Positions 7,906 through 13,733 of a DNA stretch of 13,733 nt are shown piece by piece. Numbering within the stretch: the first letter of the stretch is position 1; each line of letters starts with the position of its first letter. Source of the stretch: JACDAN01 sp035535195. Lineage in GTDB: Bacteria; Actinomycetota; Thermoleophilia; Gaiellales; Gaiellaceae. The stretch covers positions 1 through 13,733 of the forward strand of contig DATLQK010000090.1 of assembly GCA_035535195.1 (NCBI GenBank), read 5' to 3'. A program made the position numbers and the translations under genes. Under the pieces are notes generated by a model. It ran no database searches and was not told where the DNA came from. It saw only the letters and a list, made by a program, of their open reading frames with translations.

Positions 7906-9267
7906 TCAGTCCTGCAGGAACGACGGCGGCTCGAGCATGTCCTCGCCTTCGTCCCCGGTGCTCGCGGGCGCAGTGCGGAGTGGCCGGCGCACCGGCCGGT
8001 GCCCGACGCCGGTGACGATCACCGTCACCCAGACCTGGCCCTCGAGCCGTTCGTCGACGGTCGCGCCGAAGATGATGTTCGTGTCGTCGGTCGCCGCTCC
8101 GCGGACGAGCTCGGCCGCCTCGTTCACCTCGTAGAGCGAGAGGTCGTTCCCGCCGGCGATCGAGAGCAGGATTCCCTTCGCGCTCACGAGCTCGGTGTCG
8201 ACGAGCGGCGAGCGGAGGGCTCGCTCGGCAGCCTCGAAGGCCCGGTTCTCGCCGGTCGAGAACCCGATGCCCATCAGCGCGCTGCCCGCGCCGGCCATGA
8301 ACGTGCGGACGTCCGCGAAGTCGACGTTGATCAGTCCCGGTTCGGTGATCAGGTCGCAGATGCCCTGGACGCCCTGGCGCAGGACGTCGTCGGCGATCTT
8401 GAAGGCGTCGAGCATCGAGGTTTTCTTGTCGAGCACCTCGAGCAGCCGCTCGTTGGGGATCACGATCACGGTGTCGCAGTCCTCCCGGAGCCACTGGACG
8501 CCGGCGTCGGCCTGCGACCGCCGCTTCGTGCCTTCGAAGCGGAACGGCATCGTGACGATCCCGACGGTGAGCGCTCCGACCTCACGCGCGATCCGCGCGA
8601 CGACGGGAGCCGCGCCCGACCCGGTGCCACCGCCCTCGCCGGCGGTGACGAAGACCATGTCCGAGTCCCGAAGCGCCCGCTTGATCTGGTCGTAGGCCTC
8701 CTCGGCCGCGCGGCGGCCGATGTCCGGTTCCGCCCCGGAGCCGAGGCCGCCTGTGAGCTCGCGGCCGATGTGAATCTTCACCTCGGCGTCGCTGAGCGCC
8801 AGCTGCTGGAGGTCGGTGTTGACGGCGACGAACTCGACGCCCGAGATGCCCGCGTCGATCATCCGGTTGAGTGCGTTCAGGCCTGCGCCGCCGACGCCCA
8901 CGACGCGGATGACGGCCATGTAGGCGGAGTCGGAGCGGGGCGCGCGGTGCAGGCGCGGCGGCGGCTCGGGCAGGGGCTCGAGCAGGCGCGCGATGCCGCG
9001 GTCGGTCGGCTGCTCCGGCCGGTGGAGCGAGTCCGGAGTGCGGTGCGTCGGCGGAGGCGGCGCCAGCGGCTCCGGAACCTCAGGCTCGGGCTCCGGTTCC
9101 GGCGCGACCTCGAGATGCGGCGACGGCGGCGGGTGCTCGACCGTTTCCTCGAGCGGCTCGCCCGGGACGGTCTTCCCCTCCTTCTCGGCCTGGCGCTGAG
9201 CTGCCTCGGTCGCGCGGAAGAGCTCCGCGAGTGGACCCTCACGCATGCTTGCGCGCTTTCGCGCCAT
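7906..9267 (-). CDS. ftsZ: FtsZ cell-division GTPase with a long Pro/Glu-rich N-terminal extension
   Basis: A 453-residue tubulin-like GTPase that would polymerise into the division ring. The core runs from about residue 117 (MAVIRVVGVGGAG) to 422. It has VNTD (149-152), the nucleotide-binding G-box AGEGGGTGSGAAP (209-221), and the GTP-hydrolysing T7 loop GLINVDFADVRTFM with Asp316 and Asp319, so it should be active. The C-terminal peptide is DMLEPPSFLQD, the normal docking tail for partners such as SepF or FtsA, but only about 20 residues separate it from the core. Residues 1-116 are an extension with a basic, helical start and then EPEPEPEVPEP-type low complexity. The ATG at 9267 is fixed by AAGGAGGTG at 9272-9280; an ATG at 8919 at the core start has none. 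It overlaps parA by 29 bases. It may be the sole FtsZ or a second copy. Confidence 0.93.
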   Translation of the reverse strand: MARKRASMREGPLAELFRATEAAQRQAEKEGKTVPGEPLEETVEHPPPSPHLEVAPEPEPEPEVPEPLAPPPPTHRTPDSLHRPEQPTDRGIARLLEPLPEPPPRLHRAPRSDSAYMAVIRVVGVGGAGLNALNRMIDAGISGVEFVAVNTDLQQLALSDAEVKIHIGRELTGGLGSGAEPDIGRRAAEEAYDQIKRALRDSDMVFVTAGEGGGTGSGAAPVVARIAREVGALTVGIVTMPFRFEGTKRRSQADAGVQWLREDCDTVIVIPNERLLEVLDKKTSMLDAFKIADDVLRQGVQGICDLITEPGLINVDFADVRTFMAGAGSALMGIGFSTGENRAFEAAERALRSPLVDTELVSAKGILLSIAGGNDLSLYEVNEAAELVRGAATDDTNIIFGATVDERLEGQVWVTVIVTGVGHRPVRRPLRTAPASTGDEGEDMLEPPSFLQD

Positions 9268-10147
9268 TGAGCACCTCCTTCGCGAGCTCCCGGTACGCCT
9301 CGGCGGCGTTGCCGGACGGGTCGTACTTGAGCACCGACGAGCCCTTCACGGGCGCCTCGGCGTACCGCACCGTCTTCTTGATCCGTGTCTTGAACACGAG
9401 TTCGCCGAAGTTCTCCTGCAGGATCTCAACCGCCTCGCGCGAGTGCAGCGTCCGGCCGTCGTACATCGTCGGCAGGATCCCCTGGATCCCGACGTCGGGA
9501 TTCAGGTTCTCCCGGATCATCGAGAGCGTGTTCTCGAGCTGCACGAGGCCGCGGAGCGAGAGGTACTCGCACTGCACCGGCACGATCACTCCGTTCGACG
9601 CGACGAGGGCGTTGATCGTCAGCAGCCCGAGGGACGGCGGCGTGTCGATCAGGATGAAGTCGTAGCGCTCCTTGATCGGGTTCAGCGCCTTCTCGAGCGC
9701 GCGCTCTCGTCCGATCATGCTCGAGAGAGCGAGCTCGGCGCCGGCGAGGTCGATCGAGGACACGGCCAGGTCGACTTCGGCCTGCTGGATCACCTGGTCG
9801 ATCGGCAGCCGGTGGACGAGCACGTCGAACATAGACCGCGTGATCTGGTCGGGGTTCAGGCCCTGGCTCATCGTCAGGTTGCCCTGGGGGTCCATGTCCA
9901 CGATGAGCACCTTGTGCCCCTCCTCCGAGAGCGCGACGGCGAGGTTCAGCGTCGACGTCGTCTTCGCGACGCCGCCCTTCTGGTTCGCGAACGCGATCAC
10001 CAGCGCCTGTCTCGGCACCTCGGGCTGCGGCGGGATCGGACTCTCGTCCAGCGTCGGAGTCTCAACCTGCACGGCGCTCTCCCCGGTGACAGGGGTCTCC
10101 TCGTCACCCGGTTGCGGGCGGGAGAACAGGCCGGCGAGCCTCACCAC
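9239..10147 (-). CDS. parA: ParA/Soj-family deviant-Walker ATPase with N-terminal extension
   Basis: A 302-residue ParA-type ATPase, a dimerising, DNA- or surface-binding ATPase that positions chromosome origins or division proteins. The deviant Walker A is QKGGVAKTT (56-64, signature Lys57, catalytic Lys62), Walker A' is DMDPQGN (84-90) and Walker B ILIDTPP (165-171). The ATPase domain starts at about residue 47; before it is an acidic, Pro-rich extension of about 46 residues that opens with MVRLAGLFSR. No parB or parS-like palindrome was found, unlike the usual soj-spo0J pair; ftsZ follows instead, overlapping by 29 bases. It could be chromosomal ParA with parB elsewhere, or an FtsZ-positioning ATPase in the manner of MipZ or PomZ. 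GTG at 10147 or the adjacent GTG at 10144 starts it; no strong ribosome binding site is seen. Confidence 0.92.
   Translation of the reverse strand: MVRLAGLFSRPQPGDEETPVTGESAVQVETPTLDESPIPPQPEVPRQALVIAFANQKGGVAKTTSTLNLAVALSEEGHKVLIVDMDPQGNLTMSQGLNPDQITRSMFDVLVHRLPIDQVIQQAEVDLAVSSIDLAGAELALSSMIGRERALEKALNPIKERYDFILIDTPPSLGLLTINALVASNGVIVPVQCEYLSLRGLVQLENTLSMIRENLNPDVGIQGILPTMYDGRTLHSREAVEILQENFGELVFKTRIKKTVRYAEAPVKGSSVLKYDPSGNAAEAYRELAKEVLNGAKARKHA
9272..9280 (-). promoter_or_regulatory. Strong ribosome binding site of ftsZ inside the parA coding end
   Basis: On the minus strand AAGGAGGTG ends 4 bases before the ATG at 9267 (6 bases from the GGAGG core). It also encodes Lys-Glu-Val in the ParA tail. 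It is the best ribosome binding site noticed in the window, sets the long FtsZ start, and couples the two genes. Confidence 0.88.
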
Positions 10148-10200
10148 TAGCGGCTCGTTCGCCCTGGGACCGGACGTTCCTTCACAACCTCAGTGTGCCG

Positions 10201-10225
10201 GAAAAGGCGGATCGCAACGATCCGC
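10201..10225 (-). terminator. Rho-independent terminator after the 75-residue gene, upstream of parA
   Basis: A perfect 8-base stem (GCGGATCG / CGATCCGC, 10207-10214 and 10218-10225) closes a 3-base loop. On the minus strand it is followed by CTTTTC (10206-10201). It begins 19 bases after the stop of the small gene at 10244 and ends about 54 bases before parA, so it separates the nei-side unit from the parA-ftsZ unit. No A-run supports use on the plus strand beyond AAAAG before the stem. The 54 bases between it and parA should hold the parA promoter, but I see no convincing -35/-10 pair. Confidence 0.7.
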
Positions 10226-10243
10226 AAATCGGTTGGCTTCGCG

Positions 10244-10471
10244 TCAGTGAGCGAAAAGCGCCACCTCCCCGGCCCGTTCGGCGTCGAGCGCCGCCGCGCA
10301 GCGGGCGAGCGCGTCGGCCGCCGCACCCGGCTCGGGCTCGGCGCGGAGCCAGGTCTCCGCTTCGAGCACGAGCGTTCTCAGCTCCGCCAGGACCTCGCCG
10401 GACGGCGCGGAGCGGCGGTCGAGCGCCTCGATCCGCCGGAGCCTCTCCAGGACGCGACGTGCTTCTTCCAT
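10244..10471 (-). CDS. Small conserved-looking helical protein of unknown function
   Basis: A 75-residue protein that I cannot assign. It is acidic and rich in Ala, Leu, Glu and Arg, and would be mostly alpha-helical: a first amphipathic helix (EEARRVLERLRRIEALDRR, residues 2-20), a second after APSGEVLAELRTLVLEAETWL (22-42), and a third after a Pro-containing turn (AAADALARCAAALDAE, about 50-65). There is no membrane segment or signal peptide. The ATG at 10471 is preceded only by a distant GGCGGG. It lies 50 bases after the HEPN-like gene in the same direction and is followed by a good terminator, which supports it as the last gene of that unit. The reading frame has the strong G/C third-position bias of real genes here. 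A partner role to the upstream protein is a guess. Confidence 0.65.
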   Translation of the reverse strand: MEEARRVLERLRRIEALDRRSAPSGEVLAELRTLVLEAETWLRAEPEPGAAADALARCAAALDAERAGEVALFAH

Positions 10472-10521
10472 GGCATCGACGCTACCCGCCCGCCTGTCGC
10501 GTGTCTGTGACGGTCCAGGGC

Positions 10522-11775
10522 CTAAAGCGCGCCGGCTGCGGCCAGCGGCTCCAGGGTGCTCGTCGGCTTCGGACGCAGCCCCAGCAGGGCTTCGTCGAGG
10601 CCGAGCACGAGGCCGGCGCGGTCGCCGCTCTCCAGCACCTCGACGAGCACGCGCCTAACGACCTCGCCGGTCGACCCGGCTTCGTCGCCGGCGGTGAGCA
10701 GCCTGAGCCGCCGGAGCACTTCGGCGCGGTCGCGTGGCGTCTCGCCGAGCAGCGCTGCAGCACGCAGCGAGGCCGCGAAGAGGCCGTCCCCGGCTCCGAG
10801 CGCCGCCTCGAGCGCCCCGCGCAGCTGCTCCGACGCGAACGGGTCCGACTGGAACAGCGATAGCTCCCACCGGTCGAGCGCCTCTCCGAGCTCCCGGTCG
10901 TCGTCCGCCTGGGCCAGCCGGTCACGGAGCCGCCGCGCACGCTCGCCGGTCAGCGGGTCGATGCGCACGGCCTCGCCCGGCGGTGCCGTCCCGGCAATCG
11001 GGAGCACCGGCCGGACGCCGAACGGTCGCCAGTCCAACCGCTCGAACAGCACCGGACCGGCGGCCACCGGTCCCGCCGTCAGGAGCCGGAGGGCCGTGAC
11101 GGCGTCCGCGAGCTCGCCAGGCGCGTCGGGGGGCGTGCCGTCCTCGGGCGCCAGCTGTTCCTCGAGCTCGAGCACGCAGAGGCGGTCGGGCGCGCGTTCG
11201 AACTGCTCCGGCAGCAGTCCTCTGGCCTGCGGCCAGTGCGCGGCCAGCTCGCCGCTCGCGACGTGCCGCAAGCGCAGTCCCCTGCCCAGATCGATGATCC
11301 CGCCGATCGAAACGCCCACCACCGGCGCCACGGCGCCGTAGGCGCGGCGTGTCCCGAAGACCGAGTGCTCGAGTCGTTCGTAGGCCCGCTCGAACGCATG
11401 ATCGTCCCAGTCGAACCCACCGCAGGCTTCGGCGGTCTCCACGAGCAGCGGGAGCAACACCGTCTGAATGAGCGCCTCGCGCGCCTCGAGCTTCAGCCCG
11501 CTGTGTGCCCGCGCAAAGATCGCAGCGGCAGGCTCACGTTCGAGCTCGTCGAGCGCGTCGACGGCATCCGAGAGCCCCGACAGCGTGTCGGAGCGGTCCT
11601 CGATGAACTGCCGCACGAGCGGCCTGTACTCGTAGAGCGTCGGGCGGCCGGAGCCCTCGTGCTCCTCGAACGCGAACGGCAGGTCGCCGCCCTCGTCGAG
11701 CTCCCGGAACATCGCTGCGTACGCGCCGAGGCAGAACGCCCGAAGCGCCTGGTGGAGGTGCGGTGCGCGGATCAC
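10522..11775 (-). CDS. Uncharacterised protein resembling ApeA-like HEPN proteins, catalytic motif missing
   Basis: A 417-residue soluble protein with no sure family. From about residue 153 it resembles ApeA-like HEPN proteins: an I-D-L-G-x-G-L-R-L-R segment (161-170), a middle beta-rich part, then helices with RWELSLFQSDPFASEQLRGALEAAL (quoted as RWELSLFQSDP, 302-312, and EQLRGALEAAL, 316-326), SLRAAALLGET (337-347) and a further helix pair. In active HEPN RNases an RSKIVHG-type R-x4-6-H motif follows the LLG helix; here that place reads LLTAGDEAGSTG (359-370), with no Arg/His pair, so it is predicted to be inactive. The start used is GTG at 11775, 8 bases after nei; the frame is open to 11910 but those codons are shadow of nei. 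The family assignment is pattern memory, not a search. It may be a binding or scaffold protein. Confidence 0.75.
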   Translation of the reverse strand: MIRAPHLHQALRAFCLGAYAAMFRELDEGGDLPFAFEEHEGSGRPTLYEYRPLVRQFIEDRSDTLSGLSDAVDALDELEREPAAAIFARAHSGLKLEAREALIQTVLLPLLVETAEACGGFDWDDHAFERAYERLEHSVFGTRRAYGAVAPVVGVSIGGIIDLGRGLRLRHVASGELAAHWPQARGLLPEQFERAPDRLCVLELEEQLAPEDGTPPDAPGELADAVTALRLLTAGPVAAGPVLFERLDWRPFGVRPVLPIAGTAPPGEAVRIDPLTGERARRLRDRLAQADDDRELGEALDRWELSLFQSDPFASEQLRGALEAALGAGDGLFAASLRAAALLGETPRDRAEVLRRLRLLTAGDEAGSTGEVVRRVLVEVLESGDRAGLVLGLDEALLGLRPKPTSTLEPLAAAGAL

Positions 11776-11783
11776 CCGTCCGC

Positions 11784-12557
11784 TTACGCGCCCGGCCGGT
11801 GCAGTCCTCTCTTGGGGTTCGGCCCGGGCTGGCAGGTCGAGCACCAGTAGGCGGTCCGGTTGTCGTCGCCCTGCCCCCACGAGTCCACCGGCATCCGGCA
11901 CCGCGGGCACGGGCGGCCGGCGGCGCGGTAGATCGACCTGCGCTCGCGGCCGGTATCGACCGCCGCCCGCATCAGGCGCGCCGCGGCGGCGAGCACCTCA
12001 CGAAGCTCGCGGTCGGAGAGGTCGCCGAGCGGACGCCACGGCGAGACCCGAGCCTCCCAGAGCGCCTCGGCCTTCCAGAGGTTCCCGATGCCGGCGACGA
12101 GCCGCTGGTCGAGGAGTGCGTCTCCGACGGCCCGGCGTTGGTCCGCCCGCCGCAGCCCGGCGATCATCGCGTCGAAGTCGGGCGGCTCCGCGAGGATGTC
12201 CGGGCCGACCCGCCGGACCGCGCGCGCGTTCAGCTCGAGCACCGGGCCGCCCCACAGCACCGCCTCCCGCGTGCCGCCGCGCAGGATGAGCCAGGGACGC
12301 CCGCGCCAGCCGCGACCCCGGTCGCGAATCGTCCATCGGCCCGTCATCCGCAGATGGCTGCGGAGCACAAGGCCGCCCTCGAAGCGAAGCACCAGGTTCT
12401 TGCCGACCGCCTCGACGCTCTCGAGGCGGCGCCCGTCGAGCTGGTCGGCGACGCCGGTCGCCGCCGCACGCGGGTGCGGCGCCTCGACCTCGACCACCTC
12501 GCCGACGAGCGGCTGCAGGCGCCGGGCCGCGCGATGGAGCGAATCGCCTTCGGGCAT
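11784..12557 (-). CDS. nei: Fpg/Nei-family DNA glycosylase/AP lyase (endonuclease VIII type)
   Basis: A 257-residue base-excision repair enzyme that removes oxidised bases and cuts the abasic site. After removal of Met the catalytic Pro2 and Glu3 are in MPEGDS, the Nei-type start. Lys53 (AVGKNLVLRF) is the conserved beta-loop lysine. The helix-two-turn-helix DNA-binding region spans about 146-167 (DALLDQRLVAGIGNLWKAEAL), and the C-terminal zinc finger has Cys217, Cys220, Cys239 and Cys242 (CPRC and CSTC) with Arg234 in the finger loop. It resembles the Nei proteins of actinobacteria more than Fpg (MutM), whose N-terminus is MPELPE. Its ATG at 12557 nearly abuts the divergent gene at 12568, and a CACAAT sits 7 bases upstream, so it may be leaderless. 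It is followed by the HEPN-like gene in the same direction. Confidence 0.94.
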   Translation of the reverse strand: MPEGDSLHRAARRLQPLVGEVVEVEAPHPRAAATGVADQLDGRRLESVEAVGKNLVLRFEGGLVLRSHLRMTGRWTIRDRGRGWRGRPWLILRGGTREAVLWGGPVLELNARAVRRVGPDILAEPPDFDAMIAGLRRADQRRAVGDALLDQRLVAGIGNLWKAEALWEARVSPWRPLGDLSDRELREVLAAAARLMRAAVDTGRERRSIYRAAGRPCPRCRMPVDSWGQGDDNRTAYWCSTCQPGPNPKRGLHRPGA

Positions 12558-12567
12558 GCTCCCGATT

Positions 12568-13008
12568 GTGACGAAGAGGGGTCTTCATCCCGCCGCAGCC
12601 GGGGCGCTCGCCGCGACGGCCTGGTCGGCGCTCGAGCCGATCGACAAGCGGCTCTTCGGCTGCGACTACTCCGACGTCGCGGTCCTGGGAAAGGCCGTCG
12701 CACGCGGCCGCGGCTGGCTCCCCGCCGGCCTCGGGCTCCACGCGATCAACGGCGCGCTCTTCGGCCTCACCTACGACGTCATTCGTCGCCGCTCGCCGTT
12801 CGGAGATCGCGCGACCGCCGTCGCAATGGCGCTCGCCGAGCATGTCGCGCTGTACCCGCTCTCGGGGCTCGTCGACCGCTATCACCCACGGCGAGGAGAG
12901 AACGGCATCCCGCCGCTCCTGACGAACCCGCGCGCGTTCCTGCAGGCAACCGTCAGGCACGCGCTCTTCGGCGCGGTCCTGGGCGGTCTCTCCCGCCCGC
13001 GGTCCTAG
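12568..13008 (+). CDS. Predicted small integral membrane protein of unknown function
   Basis: A protein of 146 residues (GTG at 12568) or 150 (ATG at 12556, which overlaps the nei start codon). I cannot assign a named family. Hydrophobic segments are near residues 7-23 (HPAAAGALAATAWSALE), 51-70 (LPAGLGLHAINGALFGLTYD), 82-102 (ATAVAMALAEHVALYPLSG) and 128-141, giving about four possible membrane helices with short polar loops. Conspicuous polar residues inside or beside them are EP (23-24), His58, Asn61, Glu91, His92, and DRYHP (103-107), which could form a site. It lies on the opposite strand from its neighbours: divergent from nei, and convergent with lhr, sharing the stop bases CTAG. No ribosome binding site is seen for either start. 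Similar hypothetical proteins occur, to my memory, in Thermoleophilia. Confidence 0.75.
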   Translation: MTKRGLHPAAAGALAATAWSALEPIDKRLFGCDYSDVAVLGKAVARGRGWLPAGLGLHAINGALFGLTYDVIRRRSPFGDRATAVAMALAEHVALYPLSGLVDRYHPRRGENGIPPLLTNPRAFLQATVRHALFGAVLGGLSRPRS

Positions 13009-13733
13009 GGACGAAGAACGGCCCTTCGCGGCCCGGCAGTGAAGCCTGCCTCGACGAGGAGCTGCATCACGTCACTCTCCGCAACGGGCTCGCCGTCGAA
13101 CCGCTCGACTGCGAGGCGCCTCGCGCCGCGCCGGCCCTTCACGTGCCCGACGAGGGCGGCAAGCGCGGGGCGAAGCCACTCCGGATCGGGATCGCGGAGC
13201 GGCACCAGCGTCCGGCCCCCGCGCTCGACGAAGAGCACCGCCTCGCCGCCGAGCAGCACGACGTACGCGCCGGCGACTCTCGCCGCCCGGGCCCCCGCGC
13301 GCTTCGGCCACGGAAGCGCGCCGCCGTACGGCTGCGCCGGGTCGGCGGCGGCCAGCACCAACGCCTCGGCCTCCTCACCTTCCTTGGGCCGCAGCTCGCG
13401 GATCCGCTCGACGGCGCCGCCGAGCGCGAACTGCGCGCCGCCCAGGCCCTCGACGAAGTACCCACGCCGGGAGAGCCCGAGCGTCTCGAGCGCCTTCAGC
13501 TCGCCGTAGACGGCGCTGTAGCCGCCGGCAATGCCCTCGGCCCGAACCCCGTCGCGCGTGACGATCCCCTGGCGCTCGAGCAGGAGCTCCGCCAGTGCCC
13601 GGCGGTCACGCTCGCCGGCGAACAACCTGTCCGTGAGCGACCAGCGACCCTGGGTCGCGGTGATCGCGGTGGCGCGGCGGCGGGAGAAGCGCCGCGGCCT
13701 GCGCTCCGGCTTCGGCACGCCGTACCGCCGGCC
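13005..13733 (-). CDS. lhr: C-terminal part of an Lhr-family ATP-dependent DNA helicase, 5' end outside the window
   Basis: The frame is open to the right edge, so about 242 C-terminal residues of a protein usually about 1,500 residues long in this family are visible. GTG at 13718 is not a real start. The text GRWSLTDRLF, RALAELLLERQGIVTRD, SAVYGELKALETLGLSRRGYFVEGLGGAQFAL (seen as SAVYGELKALE and RGYFVEGLGGAQFAL) and DPAQPYGGALPWP matches the region after the helicase core in Lhr, a 3'-to-5' ssDNA translocase and RNA:DNA helicase linked to DNA damage responses. The basic stretch RRPRRFSRRR just precedes it. No helicase motifs are present in the window because they lie upstream. It ends with TAG at 13005, sharing CTAG with the plus-strand gene. 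The neighbouring nei supports a repair role. The Lhr call is confident; a short Lhr-core variant is possible. Confidence 0.88.
   Translation of the reverse strand, partial: GRRYGVPKPERRPRRFSRRRATAITATQGRWSLTDRLFAGERDRRALAELLLERQGIVTRDGVRAEGIAGGYSAVYGELKALETLGLSRRGYFVEGLGGAQFALGGAVERIRELRPKEGEEAEALVLAAADPAQPYGGALPWPKRAGARAARVAGAYVVLLGGEAVLFVERGGRTLVPLRDPDPEWLRPALAALVGHVKGRRGARRLAVERFDGEPVAESDVMQLLVEAGFTAGPRRAVLRP

Noticed and set aside
8917..8919. ATG at the FtsZ core as the true start
   Set aside because: No ribosome binding site precedes it, whereas AAGGAGGTG precedes the ATG at 9267; the extension has normal coding composition.
10148..10243. Search for a parS site and a parA promoter
   Set aside because: No TGTTNCACGTGAAACA-like palindrome and no convincing -35/-10 pair; the only palindrome is the terminator hairpin.
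10522..11775. Reading the HEPN-like gene as an active anti-phage ribonuclease
   Set aside because: The R-x4-6-H catalytic motif is absent and no other defence gene is nearby.
11776..11910. Upstream extension of the HEPN-like gene to 11910
   Set aside because: It would run 124 bases into nei in another frame; the added residues look like a shadow, and the GTG at 11775 fits 8 bases after the nei stop.
1..13733. CRISPR arrays, tRNA or rRNA genes, insertion sequences, prophage genes
   Set aside because: No regularly spaced repeats, cloverleaf, transposase, integrase or terminal inverted repeats were noticed; composition is even throughout.

Overview
The window is about 13.7 kb of very GC-rich bacterial chromosome with almost no non-coding DNA. 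Codon third positions are strongly G/C, GTG and TTG starts are common, and genes often overlap by a few bases. Protein content (lhr next to nei, a MeaB GTPase, an FtsZ with an Ala-Val-Ile-Arg-Val-Val core start) points to Actinomycetota, most likely a deep-branching class such as Thermoleophilia (Gaiellales/Solirubrobacterales). The lineage is inferred from general resemblance, not from a search. No tRNA, rRNA, CRISPR array, insertion sequence or prophage gene is visible, and no gene-free stretch exceeds about 100 bases.

Layout, left to right. (1) Bases 1-1224, plus strand: the 3' end of a rhodanese-domain protein, probably the tail of a metallo-beta-lactamase/rhodanese fusion, then a SAM-dependent methyltransferase behind a good ribosome binding site. 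(2) Bases 1263-10147, minus strand: eight tightly packed genes read right to left: parA, ftsZ, gamma-glutamyltransferase, GNAT acetyltransferase, hisC-like aminotransferase, MFS exporter, meaB, ilvA. Gaps are at most about 30 bases (68 if the shorter MFS start is used) and three junctions overlap, so this looks like one long transcription unit. A hairpin terminator at 10201-10225 separates it from the genes to its right. (3) Bases 10244-12557, minus strand: nei (Fpg/Nei DNA glycosylase), a 417-residue protein that resembles ApeA-like HEPN proteins but lacks their catalytic motif, and a 75-residue protein of unknown function. (4) Bases 12568-13008, plus strand: a small predicted membrane protein. 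(5) Bases 13005 to the right edge, minus strand: the C-terminal part of an Lhr-family helicase.

The genes suggest some shared jobs. IlvA makes 2-oxobutyrate from threonine, which can become propionyl-CoA and then methylmalonyl-CoA; MeaB protects and services methylmalonyl-CoA mutase, and the two genes overlap. Lhr and Nei are both DNA-repair proteins whose genes are neighbours in mycobacteria. The most unusual part is the parA-ftsZ pair. There is no parB beside it, both proteins carry Pro/Glu-rich N-terminal extensions, and the FtsZ has about 115 residues before its GTPase core but only about 20 between the core and its C-terminal peptide. An excellent ribosome binding site inside the end of parA supports the long FtsZ start.
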